From Candidatus Latescibacterota bacterium (GTDB taxonomy: Bacteria; Latescibacterota; UBA2968; UBA8231): a stretch of 62,083 bases of DNA. Positions 13,871 to 22,742 of this stretch are shown piece by piece. A model generated the notes under the pieces. The model searched no databases and had not been told where the DNA came from. It worked only from the letters and a program-made list of their open reading frames with translations. Made by a program: the position numbers and the translations under genes. Where the stretch lies: contig JAJEIO010000034.1 of the NCBI GenBank assembly GCA_022827835.1, positions 1 to 62,083 of the forward strand, given 5' to 3'. Each line of letters begins with the position of its first letter. The stretch's first letter is position 1.

Positions 13871-15388
13871 TTAGATAGCCATGGAAAACACCTTGGCCCG
13901 CGCCATGTACAGGCGCACGGCCACCTGCTTGCCCTTTAGCGCCGCTAGATCGCTCTTGCCCTGCCACGTAACGACTTGGTCCAACTCGTCTCCCGCTAGG
14001 ACGTCGGCCTCGTCTGCACTGAAACCCTCTAAGGGTTGAATCGACTCCACAGGCTCGATCGGCGGCGTCACAATTTCCACCTTGATCCAGCCTGCTCGCT
14101 TGGTTTGGAAGTTGAGACGCAATTCCCCACCCTCGCAAATGCGCGGAATGGTGGTTACCCGTCCTTCCAGCGGCGCTTCCAAGGCCACCAGCCGATGGCG
14201 TTTCCATATAGCCCAGCGAAACTCGCCTTCGGGCAACTCGGCCGGGCCGTGGTCGTGCCGGCTGTAGCGGCCGTCGTACGGCAAACCCCACTCCTCCTCA
14301 TTGAGCGGCACTAGGTTGGGAGCGGCGCGGATGCAACCGTACCGCCCTTCGTCGCTTTCGAGGGTGATGATCGGCTTGCGCTCGGGCCGCACCCAATTCC
14401 ACCCATCCCGACTCACCGCTAGCTGGACGTCTTGTTCTGAGTCGAGCCGGTGGTACACCGAAGGAAACATCAGATGCAAGCCGGGCACCCCCGGATAGTG
14501 GCAGTAGCACGGCGTGTATATATCGTCGGAAACGTGGTCCTGCGGGTCGGCCACTAGGACGTAACGCGGCAGGCCCCAAGCGCCGAACTTTTTCCCTCCG
14601 GTCTTGCGCACGGCCCGTCGGCCGGTATAGCCGAATTTGTTCTCATTGTGGAACATGCCGCGCAAATAAGCGACGTATTCTCCGGTTTCCGGTTCGTAGG
14701 CAGCGACGTTCTGGGTATCGAGCACGCTATTGCCGACGTTCACTAAGGGAGTGTCGAGCACAGTCCAGTGCAGCCCGTCGCCAGAGACAGCACCCTGTAC
14801 CACATTGTCGCGGCGGACGCCGAACTGTTCCTCCACAACCTGCATGGTATTAATGGTGGGATCGTCCCGAGTACCGGTATCGGCACCCAACTGGCGAAAC
14901 TGCTCCCAATCCATTTCTGGATCCACTACCCCGTTGCGGTAAAATACGGTTTTCGGGCCAATGGCCTTGTAGCGCTCCTCGGGCTCGGCATGGGGATCGA
15001 TGAATACCGAGTTGATCTCAAAATCGCTGTGCCGCGAAAGCAGATTATTGGCCCTAGTGCCGCCGTACTCCACTAACCCCAAGTTCGGCCGTTCCCACTC
15101 AAAACCGTCCCGGCTCTCTGCATAGCCGTTGAAACGCGCCCCGCCTCCTTCCGCTCCCGAAGTCCAAAACCACATCCGGTAGAGCCCATCGTCCAAAAGG
15201 ACGTAAGGATAGGCCATTCGGGCCTGTTCCCAAGGCTTTTCTGCGCGAAAAAATACCGGAGACCTACGCGCCGGTTGCACTGCTAGCCGCACGCCCAGCG
15301 GCGGGTCCTTTAGCCAAGACTCGCCGTTTTCATTGGCACAGGCCTGTCCCGCCCAGATATCGTACCAGTCCAGAAAAGGTTGGTGCAT
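13871..15388 (-). CDS. Beta-propeller glycosidase-like protein (full length)
   Basis: The protein has 505 residues, no signal peptide, and GAGAGG ahead of ATG 15388. The N-terminal 370 residues show repeated propeller motifs: GYAESRDGFEWERPNLGLVEYGG, here split as YAESRDGF and WERPNLG, then DTQN, YTPCYCHYPG and LHLMFP. The last 110 residues form a beta-sandwich ending VTWQGKSDLAALKG and MARAKVF. The build is that of five-bladed glycoside hydrolases (GH32/43/62-like). Acidic residues are plentiful but I cannot assign the catalytic set. It is the last gene of a minus-strand run from 23826, following the M19 dipeptidase by 27 bp, and so is probably part of one catabolic operon. Confidence 0.7.
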   Translation of the reverse strand: MHQPFLDWYDIWAGQACANENGESWLKDPPLGVRLAVQPARRSPVFFRAEKPWEQARMAYPYVLLDDGLYRMWFWTSGAEGGGARFNGYAESRDGFEWERPNLGLVEYGGTRANNLLSRHSDFEINSVFIDPHAEPEERYKAIGPKTVFYRNGVVDPEMDWEQFRQLGADTGTRDDPTINTMQVVEEQFGVRRDNVVQGAVSGDGLHWTVLDTPLVNVGNSVLDTQNVAAYEPETGEYVAYLRGMFHNENKFGYTGRRAVRKTGGKKFGAWGLPRYVLVADPQDHVSDDIYTPCYCHYPGVPGLHLMFPSVYHRLDSEQDVQLAVSRDGWNWVRPERKPIITLESDEGRYGCIRAAPNLVPLNEEEWGLPYDGRYSRHDHGPAELPEGEFRWAIWKRHRLVALEAPLEGRVTTIPRICEGGELRLNFQTKRAGWIKVEIVTPPIEPVESIQPLEGFSADEADVLAGDELDQVVTWQGKSDLAALKGKQVAVRLYMARAKVFSMAI

Positions 15389-15415
15389 CAGTTTTTCCTC
15401 TCGTACGCCAGCAGC

Positions 15416-16429
15416 CTAGCCAGCTACTTCCCTGAAAACGCGAATAAAATTGCCGCCCATAATCCCGGCGATCGCCTCGGCTTGGTGCCCGCGTTGCTGC
15501 AAGCCCTCGACGATATTTCGGCTCTCGCCAATATCCTCTAACCCGACCGGCCGAGCATTGAGCTGATCGAGCAGGTCCGTACCAAAGCCGACATGGGCAG
15601 ATCCGACCAGCGCAACTATGTAATCAATGTGATCTAGCAACATCTCCAGACTGGCTGTTTCACCCCCAGGTCCCAATGGCATCGGACTAGGACAAATCAG
15701 GCCCCCGGTAGCGGCCACCGCCCGGAGCTGGTCGTCGCTCAAGTAGCGCACTGTGTCCCGCAGTGCCCGCGCATTGCCGTGCGTGGCAATGACCGGTGCG
15801 CGGGCGACTTCCAGCGCATCCCAAAAACAAGCCTCAACCAGATGCGTGATATCGACGAGCATACCCAGCCGGTTCATCTCGCCAATGACCTGTCGGCCAG
15901 CCTCAGTCAGCCGGCCCGGCGGATCGACCTCGCTGTCGTAAAGTCGCATGGTCGGCCCGTCCCACACCTGCGTCGCCGTGCCCAAGGCATTGCGTCCTTC
16001 GTGCACCAAGCCAAGGTGCCGCAACCCCAGCCGATAGAGCGTGCGCAACACGCTCAAGTCGCCCTTGAGCGCATCGCCGCCCTCCAGACCCAAAACAAAG
16101 GCGACTTTCCCGCTCTTGTGCGCCTCTTCGATGTGATCGGCAGCAGTGGCCAACACGGCGTATTCCCCGGCTTCGCCTTCGAGTTGGCCATGCAGATAGT
16201 CGACGATCCGCAAGACCTTCTGCAGGGGATGCCGACTGCCGTGGGGGCCGCCGATTCCCACATCCGGCACCCAACAAGCAGTTAGCTGAGCCGCAACCCC
16301 ACCGGCGCGCATCAGGGGCACATCAGTCAGTCCTCCCAAACCCTGGTGCAGCTTGTTCTCCGACTTGAAGGCCAGATCCAAGGTATGGCCGTGGGCGTCA
16401 ATAATCGGTGCCGTCAAGGAATTGTCCAT
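15416..16429 (-). CDS. M19-family (membrane dipeptidase-like) metallopeptidase
   Basis: The protein has 337 residues, the family's usual length. Metal-site motifs appear in order: IIDAHGHT at 9-16, FVLGLEGGDAL with the bridging glutamate, LVDITHL, APVIATHGNARAL and VGFGTDLLD. M19 enzymes are dizinc TIM-barrel dipeptidases that also hydrolyse D-amino-acid dipeptides and related amides. No signal peptide is seen, so it is probably cytoplasmic. It begins 12 bp after the stop of the GH95-like gene, in the same operon. The role may be release of amino acids from a glycopeptide-like substrate (inference). Confidence 0.8.
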   Translation of the reverse strand: MDNSLTAPIIDAHGHTLDLAFKSENKLHQGLGGLTDVPLMRAGGVAAQLTACWVPDVGIGGPHGSRHPLQKVLRIVDYLHGQLEGEAGEYAVLATAADHIEEAHKSGKVAFVLGLEGGDALKGDLSVLRTLYRLGLRHLGLVHEGRNALGTATQVWDGPTMRLYDSEVDPPGRLTEAGRQVIGEMNRLGMLVDITHLVEACFWDALEVARAPVIATHGNARALRDTVRYLSDDQLRAVAATGGLICPSPMPLGPGGETASLEMLLDHIDYIVALVGSAHVGFGTDLLDQLNARPVGLEDIGESRNIVEGLQQRGHQAEAIAGIMGGNFIRVFREVAG

Positions 16430-16441
16430 GCTCTACTCCGT

Positions 16442-18733
16442 TTAATCCCAGCGCGGCAGACCGGCGAAGGTCGCTCCGGGTCTTTGCCGCCGACCAGCCA
16501 CCGTTCCGATCAACTCGTACCGTCCCCCCGCCTCGGTGGCAAAAGCCAGCACCTCCCCATTTAGCAAAACCTCGGCACCAGTACCCAGATCGCGCAGCAC
16601 CACGTCGCCTTGCGGCCACGGATTGTGCACGGCGCAGTCATGGCCGACTTCGCTGGTGATATGCACCCACTCCACCGCCCCGTCCCGATACGAGGCGTTG
16701 ACCAAGAAGGCCCCCTCGGCGCGCAGGGAATCAAAAGACGCCGCAGGCCACGCATCCGGCACGCAGGGAAAGACGCGGATTTTGCTACCCCAGCTCTGCA
16801 GTAGCATCTCCATAATCGCCGCGGCAGCACCCGTGCCTGCCTCCAAGGTATTGATAAAACCATGTTCGGCCGTGTAGAAACCGGTCTGGCGCCAATCAAC
16901 GCTCACCTGCAAGGTGTTTGGCAGCACCACTTGGTCGGTGTAAAAGCGCAGCATGGAGTGGGCCATATTGGTGCGCCGGGCGCGGCAGGCAATCAGCGCC
17001 GCCCAAGGGAAAGACCAGCCCGACCAGTGGCCCGTGCCGATGTGGCGCAAATGGGCCAGCGAACGCTCGATCAAATCCCGGTCACCCGCGTCGCCTTCGA
17101 CATTGACGTAACCGAGGGGGTGAATGGCCATCAGGTGGGAGAAGTGGCGGTGGCTGCGCTCCAACGGCACCCCAGCGTAAACCTGAATGCCATTCTCATC
17201 CACGGGAAGCGGAGCTAGGTTTTCTAGGACCTGACCATAAGACGCCGTCTCTTCCGCACCCAATCCGAGATCCCGTGCAGCTTTGATAAGCGTGGTAAAC
17301 AAATAGCGCACCAGCGCCAGATCAAACGCCGAATCCCGACCCTTGCACACAATGTCGTCGTACTCGGGCGAGTAGGACCAGGGCACGTGCAGCACGCCCT
17401 CTTCGTCGGCTTCGAGAAATCCCAGCCAGAAGCGGCCCACAGCTTCCATGAAGGGCCACGCTTTGTCGCGCAAAAAGTCTCGATCGCCGCTGTAGCAATA
17501 GTGCAGCCAGAAGTGCTGAGCCAGCCAGGCACCCACGCCGACCTGCAAATTCCAAGGAAACCACATAAAGCCCACGCCCTGGCCGTAGATATCCATATTG
17601 GCCGGTAGGTAAGCTCCGCTCCAGCCGAAAAAGGTGCGGCAATTCTCCTCAAAGCGCGGCAACTGGTCCACCAATAGTTCGTAGAGCGGCATGGCCAGTT
17701 CGAGGCGGTTGGCGGCAAAGATGGGCCAGTAGTTCATCTCTGTTTCTAGATTGTGGTGCAGGTCGCCGTAACAAGGCGGAATGCGCGTATCGGGGTTCCA
17801 CACGCCCATGATGGTGACGGGATACTTATCCGCCCGCGCATTGCAGCCCAGCTTGTACATCTCCGCGTACCACAAGCGCTCCAGAGCAGCATCGGGCACT
17901 TGCAAATGCGAGCGCGTCCAAAAGCGCGCCCACCACGCCAAATGCTCGTCAAAAAGGTCATCGCGTCCCTGCCAAGCCTCCACAGCAGCGGCCGCCCGAG
18001 CCGGCAGCGCATCGCCGACCGCACCCCGGACCACCGTGACGGCGCAGCGAGCGCGGTTGCTTGCTACATGGCACTGGCGGACGAATACCGCGTACTGCTC
18101 GTCGCCGCTGTATCCCTGCACCAAGTAGCGATCAGTCCCTTGGCCGCCGTACTCGGTCTCGGGATAATCCCATATTTGCATGATCTCCTCGCTGCGCTCG
18201 TCCAAGCGGCGGGCGACGCTGCAAGTGGGCAGTGGAATCTTCCCGTGCGCCTCCATTTCAAGCTCGACGATATTCTCACAGGCGTGCAAATACCCCCACA
18301 CAGTCAGCGCCCCCTGTTCCAGTTGCAATTCCAGCGAAAAAGCGGCCTCGTAGAGCACAATTTTGCCCTCCAGTGCGGTCGGCGTCTGCCCAAGCGGCCA
18401 TTCGACGCGGCCGATCGGCAACTTGTTGCCCCATACTCGGTCGGGGGGCCGCACCGGATCAAAGACGCGACAACTGGGATCAAAGCTACCGTCACGGGCT
18501 TGCTGCAGGGCAATGCGGTAATCCATGCCCGGCTCCAAACTCTGGTCTGCGCGCCGCTCCCAGACATCGGCCTTGTCCAAGCTGAGCACCATGCGATCCT
18601 CCTCGAACCACAGCACAGCACCCAGATCGCCGTTGCCGAGAATAAATCCCTCAAAGTAGGTAAAGGGCACCGCGTCGTAGCACAGATCGTGGCGGGTGAC
18701 CCGGCTACGGATATCCGCGATATTGTCTTTCAC
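16442..18733 (-). CDS. GH95-like glycoside hydrolase (alpha-L-fucosidase/galactosidase type)
   Basis: The protein has 763 residues without a signal peptide. The N-terminal domain starts with FTYFEGFILGNGDLGAVLWF, as in GH95 N-terminal domains. The (alpha/alpha)6 core has GVWNPDTRIPPCYGDLHHN and LETEMNYWPIFAANR, which align by pattern with the GH95 region WNxxxxPPW..N..EMNYWP. A beta-sheet C-terminal domain follows. GH95 enzymes invert alpha-1,2-L-fucosides or galactosides. The exact catalytic acid and base could not be fixed by eye. Its ATG overlaps the stop of the nitrilase gene by 4 bp (ATGA), indicating translational coupling. Confidence 0.75.
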   Translation of the reverse strand: MKDNIADIRSRVTRHDLCYDAVPFTYFEGFILGNGDLGAVLWFEEDRMVLSLDKADVWERRADQSLEPGMDYRIALQQARDGSFDPSCRVFDPVRPPDRVWGNKLPIGRVEWPLGQTPTALEGKIVLYEAAFSLELQLEQGALTVWGYLHACENIVELEMEAHGKIPLPTCSVARRLDERSEEIMQIWDYPETEYGGQGTDRYLVQGYSGDEQYAVFVRQCHVASNRARCAVTVVRGAVGDALPARAAAAVEAWQGRDDLFDEHLAWWARFWTRSHLQVPDAALERLWYAEMYKLGCNARADKYPVTIMGVWNPDTRIPPCYGDLHHNLETEMNYWPIFAANRLELAMPLYELLVDQLPRFEENCRTFFGWSGAYLPANMDIYGQGVGFMWFPWNLQVGVGAWLAQHFWLHYCYSGDRDFLRDKAWPFMEAVGRFWLGFLEADEEGVLHVPWSYSPEYDDIVCKGRDSAFDLALVRYLFTTLIKAARDLGLGAEETASYGQVLENLAPLPVDENGIQVYAGVPLERSHRHFSHLMAIHPLGYVNVEGDAGDRDLIERSLAHLRHIGTGHWSGWSFPWAALIACRARRTNMAHSMLRFYTDQVVLPNTLQVSVDWRQTGFYTAEHGFINTLEAGTGAAAAIMEMLLQSWGSKIRVFPCVPDAWPAASFDSLRAEGAFLVNASYRDGAVEWVHITSEVGHDCAVHNPWPQGDVVLRDLGTGAEVLLNGEVLAFATEAGGRYELIGTVAGRRQRPGATFAGLPRWD

Positions 18734-19587
18734 GATCCCTCCACTGCCCTCCGGCGCGTTGCCTGTCGGCGTGCTTCGCCCGCTGCCGTGAGTTTGCCCT
18801 CCTCATCGTAGTAGCCGTCCTCGTGCCCGGCGACTAGAGGACCGTATAAATCGGGCCGACGCGCGACAAAGCGCGACCGTCCTTGACTTTTGTCCCGTTG
18901 TGGCAAGGGGACGTATTGCACGCTGACGCATTCGGTTTCGTATTTCTCCAAGTGCAATTCCCCGCTTGGGCTAATGATTACCGCGCTCCAAGTGTTGGCG
19001 ATGACGATCCAGCAGTGGTTGTCCCGAGCCCGCCAGCGCATTTTCTCGGTGTTCTCCGGCCCGCCGCTGCCGTCCATGGGAATAAAAATGACCTGCGCCC
19101 CTTGGACCCCTAACACCGCGCAATTATCCACGGTGCGGTCGCTACACAACAGAAAGCCCAACCGGCCCAAGGGCGTGTCAAACGGCTGTAGCGCTCGTCC
19201 TGGCGTGATGGCATACTCTCCCGCAGTGGTAATTTTGCGGTAATGGGCGATCACCTCGCCTTGCGGATCGAGCATGACACAGGCATTGAACAGGGTTTGG
19301 TCTTCCCGTTCCAGCAAGCCGAATATCAGATAAATCCCCAATTCTTTGCATAACGCGCCCGCCCGCTGGATATAGGGTCCGTCCGGTACGGTCTGAGCGA
19401 TTTCCAACATATCCGCCAATTGGGATGTGGGGTCTGCATTAAACACATAACCATCCAGCACGGACTCAGGCGCGACAATCACTTGGGCGCGACGCCCGGC
19501 CGCCTCCCGGACATAGGTCTCCAGCCGCTGGAAATTATCCTCCAATTCCCAGGGGGCTGATTTCAAGGTGACAATTCCCACCAGCAT
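18730..19587 (-). CDS. Carbon-nitrogen hydrolase (nitrilase superfamily)
   Basis: The protein has 285 residues. The catalytic triad is complete: E41 in VIVAPESVL, K118 in AHYRKITTAGEY and C148 in LGFLLCSDRTVDN. Such enzymes hydrolyse amide C-N bonds (N-carbamoyl compounds, omega-amides, aliphatic amides) through a cysteine thioester. The substrate is not evident. It is coupled by an ATGA overlap to the downstream GH95-like gene; the upstream propeller gene ends 127 bp away. The placement suggests deamidation or decarbamoylation of a sugar or peptide substituent within the same pathway (inference). Confidence 0.85.
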   Translation of the reverse strand: MLVGIVTLKSAPWELEDNFQRLETYVREAAGRRAQVIVAPESVLDGYVFNADPTSQLADMLEIAQTVPDGPYIQRAGALCKELGIYLIFGLLEREDQTLFNACVMLDPQGEVIAHYRKITTAGEYAITPGRALQPFDTPLGRLGFLLCSDRTVDNCAVLGVQGAQVIFIPMDGSGGPENTEKMRWRARDNHCWIVIANTWSAVIISPSGELHLEKYETECVSVQYVPLPQRDKSQGRSRFVARRPDLYGPLVAGHEDGYYDEEGKLTAAGEARRQATRRRAVEGS

Positions 19588-19714
19588 ACTCTGTCTCCTA
19601 TAGCAGTCCTAAATGATTTGAACGATTCGAGTGAGGGATTGTCTTGTGCATCCTATTCTGCGTCTATCTGCGTCCATCTGCGGATCACCTTGGAAATGAT
19701 ATAGGATTGCTCTA

Positions 19715-21232
19715 TCAGAGGGTAACGGCAAAGAGTTGGGCGCGCGCCATGCGAAAGCGCAAATGGATCTTCCGGCCCTTCAGCGCCGACAAATCCGACT
19801 TGCCCCGCCAGCTCACCACGGCCGCCAATTCGTCCCCAGACATCCGGTCGCAATCGGCAAAACTGAATCCCTCTAGAGCGGGAACCAGCTCCGCGCCCGT
19901 TCGATTAGGCAAACTGCCATCGACGATTTCCACTTCGACAAAGGCACCCGGCAACAAGGTCTTGAAGTTGATCTTGAGCTGCTGACCAGCGCATAGCTGT
20001 TCGCTCAGGGCAAATTCCGCCCAATCGTCCGCTTCCCAAGCCACCAGCCGATCGCGCTTCCACGTGGCCCAGATGTACTCGTGCGGCTGGTCAGAAGTGC
20101 GGTTGTGCGGGTGCGGACAGGCCAAAGTCAGCACGCCCCACCGATCTTGATCCAACTCCACCAGTTCTGGCGTCGGGTACAGGCTGCCATAGCGCTCGCT
20201 CACCGGAATGATCGGCCTGCGTTCCGGCCGGTACCAGAGCTGGCCGTCGTGACTGGTCGCCAAGTACACATCGACCAGATCGCTGGCCCGGCGATAGGGA
20301 CTGAAGAACATGAGGTGCTGGCCGTGCGGATGGCGACAATAGCCCGGCGCATAGATGTCCCAATCGGGTGGATCGTCTGGCTCGGCCGTGAGCACCATGA
20401 GGTGGTTGTCCCACGGCCCGCGAAAAGTATCGGCCTCGTAACGCGACACCGCCCGGCGCCGCTCGCGACCGCTGCGCAAATAAATGACGTATTTGCCGCT
20501 ATCGGCATCGTAGGTGAGAATATTCTGCGTATCGAGCAAAAAGGGCGGTGCCATGATCGGCTCGGGCAGGTGCGTCCAGCTATAGCCGTCAGCCGACACC
20601 CCAGCGGTAACCACCACCTGCGAGGTTATGTTGACACCGATTTCACCGGCGTCGCCAGCCGCCTCGCGCTTGGCCCGCAATTCCATCACTTCCGCCCGAC
20701 TAACTGGCCGGCCGTCCACCTCGAATTTGCCGGTAATGCCGATGGCCTTATAGCGCTCCTCGTCGCTGCCATTGGGATCGCGCATGACGTTCATGTACCC
20801 ATAGGAGGAACCCACTTGGTCGCAGACAAAGAGGATATTGTTATCCTTGGAACCCGCGTATTCGACCCGCCCCAATTCGGGCCGCTCCCAGTGAAAGCCA
20901 TCGCCGCTCTCGGCGTAGCACCACAGTCCGGGCACTTTGCCCGGCACGTGGCCGGCCTGCACCCAAGGATCTTCGGGGTCGGCAAAGCAGCAGTACCACA
21001 GGCGATAGCGGTCGCCTTCCTTTATCAAACTCGGGTAGTGGATATTGCCGGCTTCCCAGCGCTTTTGGCGCGCCATGACCGGCTCAGAGCACTCGGCTTG
21101 CTGCACGGCCAAGCGGATGCCGGTGGGCAAATCCTGGGGAAAATACAGTCCTTCTTCGTCGTGGCTGACGTAGCCGGGCCAGATACCGTGCCAATCGAGT
21201 GCGGGTACGGTTTTGGCCTGTAACTCGTCCAT
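19715..21232 (-). CDS. Beta-propeller glycosidase-like protein (full length)
   Basis: 505 residues from ATG 21232, preferred over an in-frame upstream start because AAGGAG lies just ahead and because its N-terminus (LDWHGIWPGYVSHDEEG) aligns with the relative at 15388 (LDWYDIWAGQACANENG). Shared motifs are CYAESGDGFHWERPELG, VEYAGSKDNN, DTQN, YAPGYCRHPHGQHLMF, RDRLVAWEA and VSWRGKSDLSALKG. The fold is probably a GH43/32-like five-bladed propeller with a C-terminal beta-sandwich. It sits 22 bp downstream of another family member (21255-22742), so three such genes belong to one operon; together they may attack different linkages of one glycan. Confidence 0.7.
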   Translation of the reverse strand: MDELQAKTVPALDWHGIWPGYVSHDEEGLYFPQDLPTGIRLAVQQAECSEPVMARQKRWEAGNIHYPSLIKEGDRYRLWYCCFADPEDPWVQAGHVPGKVPGLWCYAESGDGFHWERPELGRVEYAGSKDNNILFVCDQVGSSYGYMNVMRDPNGSDEERYKAIGITGKFEVDGRPVSRAEVMELRAKREAAGDAGEIGVNITSQVVVTAGVSADGYSWTHLPEPIMAPPFLLDTQNILTYDADSGKYVIYLRSGRERRRAVSRYEADTFRGPWDNHLMVLTAEPDDPPDWDIYAPGYCRHPHGQHLMFFSPYRRASDLVDVYLATSHDGQLWYRPERRPIIPVSERYGSLYPTPELVELDQDRWGVLTLACPHPHNRTSDQPHEYIWATWKRDRLVAWEADDWAEFALSEQLCAGQQLKINFKTLLPGAFVEVEIVDGSLPNRTGAELVPALEGFSFADCDRMSGDELAAVVSWRGKSDLSALKGRKIHLRFRMARAQLFAVTL

Positions 21233-21254
21233 TTGTCTTTTCTCCTTGTCCTCG

Positions 21255-22742
21255 TTAAACGCGAGAACTGTCCCCTGTTCGATAGGCGTACAGGCTCGTA
21301 GCATTGTCAGTGCGAAAATGCAAGCGAATGCTCTGGCCGACAAAAGGCGTCAGATCGCGCCGCTCCTGCCCCCAAGTAACCTCGCAATCCGTCTCATCTC
21401 CCCGTTCCAACCCATTGCACGAGCCAAAGTCAAACCCCTCCGGCACGGCGGCCTCCGCAATGACGCGCACCTGCAAGTGTCCAAATAAACAGGTGGCATT
21501 GACCCCGAGCCTAGGTCCAACGACTTCAATCGGTTCAGTCATCAATTCGCCGCCTTGGATACCGCAGCGCAGCGCCACAAAGCGATCCTTGCGCAGAGTC
21601 ACTAGCCCGATCGAACTGGTGGAATTTCCCTCGGTGCCGTGAGCCTGGGGACGGCCCGAATACCACATGTACAGCGTATCCCCCACAAGAGCAGGGGGAT
21701 TGGACGACAGAGAAGACCAAGCCCCGTCCCAAGTACCGGGCGAGCCAACCGGCAAAAATTCCTCGCGCCGGCCCACCCGCTGCCAGTGGTCCAGATGGCG
21801 AGCCGTAGCCAGTTGCACCGGACCCAGTTCCGTGGCCGAGTGCAGCATGCCGATGAAACCAATGTACTGGTTGCCATAGACAAAGGGTGCCATCACGTAT
21901 AGCTGATCCCTCGGATCGTCGAAATCGTCCGGTTTGATAATGGTTCTCAGCGGCGTCCAATGGACGAAATCCTCGCTGCTGGACAGGGCAATGACGCGGC
22001 GATACTGCTTCCACTCGAGCACAAAGTGGTCCATCAAAGTTTCATAACGGCGCGAAGTAGCTAGGTAGCGCCGCTGCATGGGATCGTACACCAGCGCGCC
22101 AGCATCGCCCGAGCGGGGCACGTAATTGCGGTCATCCAGCCGCCAGTGAATGCCGTCTGGCGAAAAGGCCGCGTACATGCCGTGGTGGTCGCGGATTTTA
22201 TCGAAGAGCACTTTGCGCAGAGCATTGCGCGCTTGGCGGTCCATAGTAGGCGTTTCCTGCGGAGCGTCCTCAGTGGGACGCTGCTGGTACATACCCATCT
22301 TATACCGTTTGGACGGATCCTGTTCCTGCAGATCTTTAACCACGCCCCACGGATCCAAGCCGTAGTGAACACCCGGCGGCGGATAGACGATGTTGTTGGC
22401 ACTGGACCCCTCGCAGGTCACGATCCCCAGTTCCGGCTTTTCCCACGCAATGCCGTCTTTTGAGGTCGCGTAACACATAAAGTGCCCCTGGCCGGTGCGC
22501 TCGTACAGATCGTTGTTGCTCGAGTAATACCACATCTTGAAGCAGTTTTCGTCGTCGTCGTAGAGCACCGAGCCCCACAATTGCACGGCTTTCCCCTCCC
22601 AAGGCCGATCGGGTTTTAACACCGGCTCCGTCCGCACGCGCTCGGGCCGCTGCACCTTGCGCACAAAGCCGGGGTGATCTTGTACTTCCACGTCGTCGAG
22701 AAATAGATGCAAACCAGGGTCGTAAAGATTATTGCCTTTCAC
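21255..22742 (-). CDS. Beta-propeller glycosidase-like protein, divergent member
   Basis: 495 residues from GTG 22742. The frame runs further upstream, but that part lies inside the oxidoreductase gene in another frame, and GGAGAG stands 7 bp ahead of this GTG. It opens with LYDPGLHLFLDDVEVQ, then WEGKAVQLWGSVLYDDDENC and CYATSKDGIAWEKPELG, the propeller blade motif of this family. The C-terminal domain keeps RFVALRCG, the VTWGQERRDLTPF counterpart of VTWQGKSDL and IRLHFRTDNA. It overlaps the 3' end of the Gfo/Idh gene by 14 bp, so the two are probably translated together. The substrate is unknown. Confidence 0.7.
   Translation of the reverse strand: MKGNNLYDPGLHLFLDDVEVQDHPGFVRKVQRPERVRTEPVLKPDRPWEGKAVQLWGSVLYDDDENCFKMWYYSSNNDLYERTGQGHFMCYATSKDGIAWEKPELGIVTCEGSSANNIVYPPPGVHYGLDPWGVVKDLQEQDPSKRYKMGMYQQRPTEDAPQETPTMDRQARNALRKVLFDKIRDHHGMYAAFSPDGIHWRLDDRNYVPRSGDAGALVYDPMQRRYLATSRRYETLMDHFVLEWKQYRRVIALSSSEDFVHWTPLRTIIKPDDFDDPRDQLYVMAPFVYGNQYIGFIGMLHSATELGPVQLATARHLDHWQRVGRREEFLPVGSPGTWDGAWSSLSSNPPALVGDTLYMWYSGRPQAHGTEGNSTSSIGLVTLRKDRFVALRCGIQGGELMTEPIEVVGPRLGVNATCLFGHLQVRVIAEAAVPEGFDFGSCNGLERGDETDCEVTWGQERRDLTPFVGQSIRLHFRTDNATSLYAYRTGDSSRV

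Noticed and set aside
17753..18811. 352-codon plus-strand frame
   Set aside because: Antisense shadow of the GH95-like gene; composition is that of a GC-rich complement.
20081..21223. 380-codon plus-strand frame
   Set aside because: Antisense shadow of the propeller gene 19715-21232, whose motifs are shared with three relatives.
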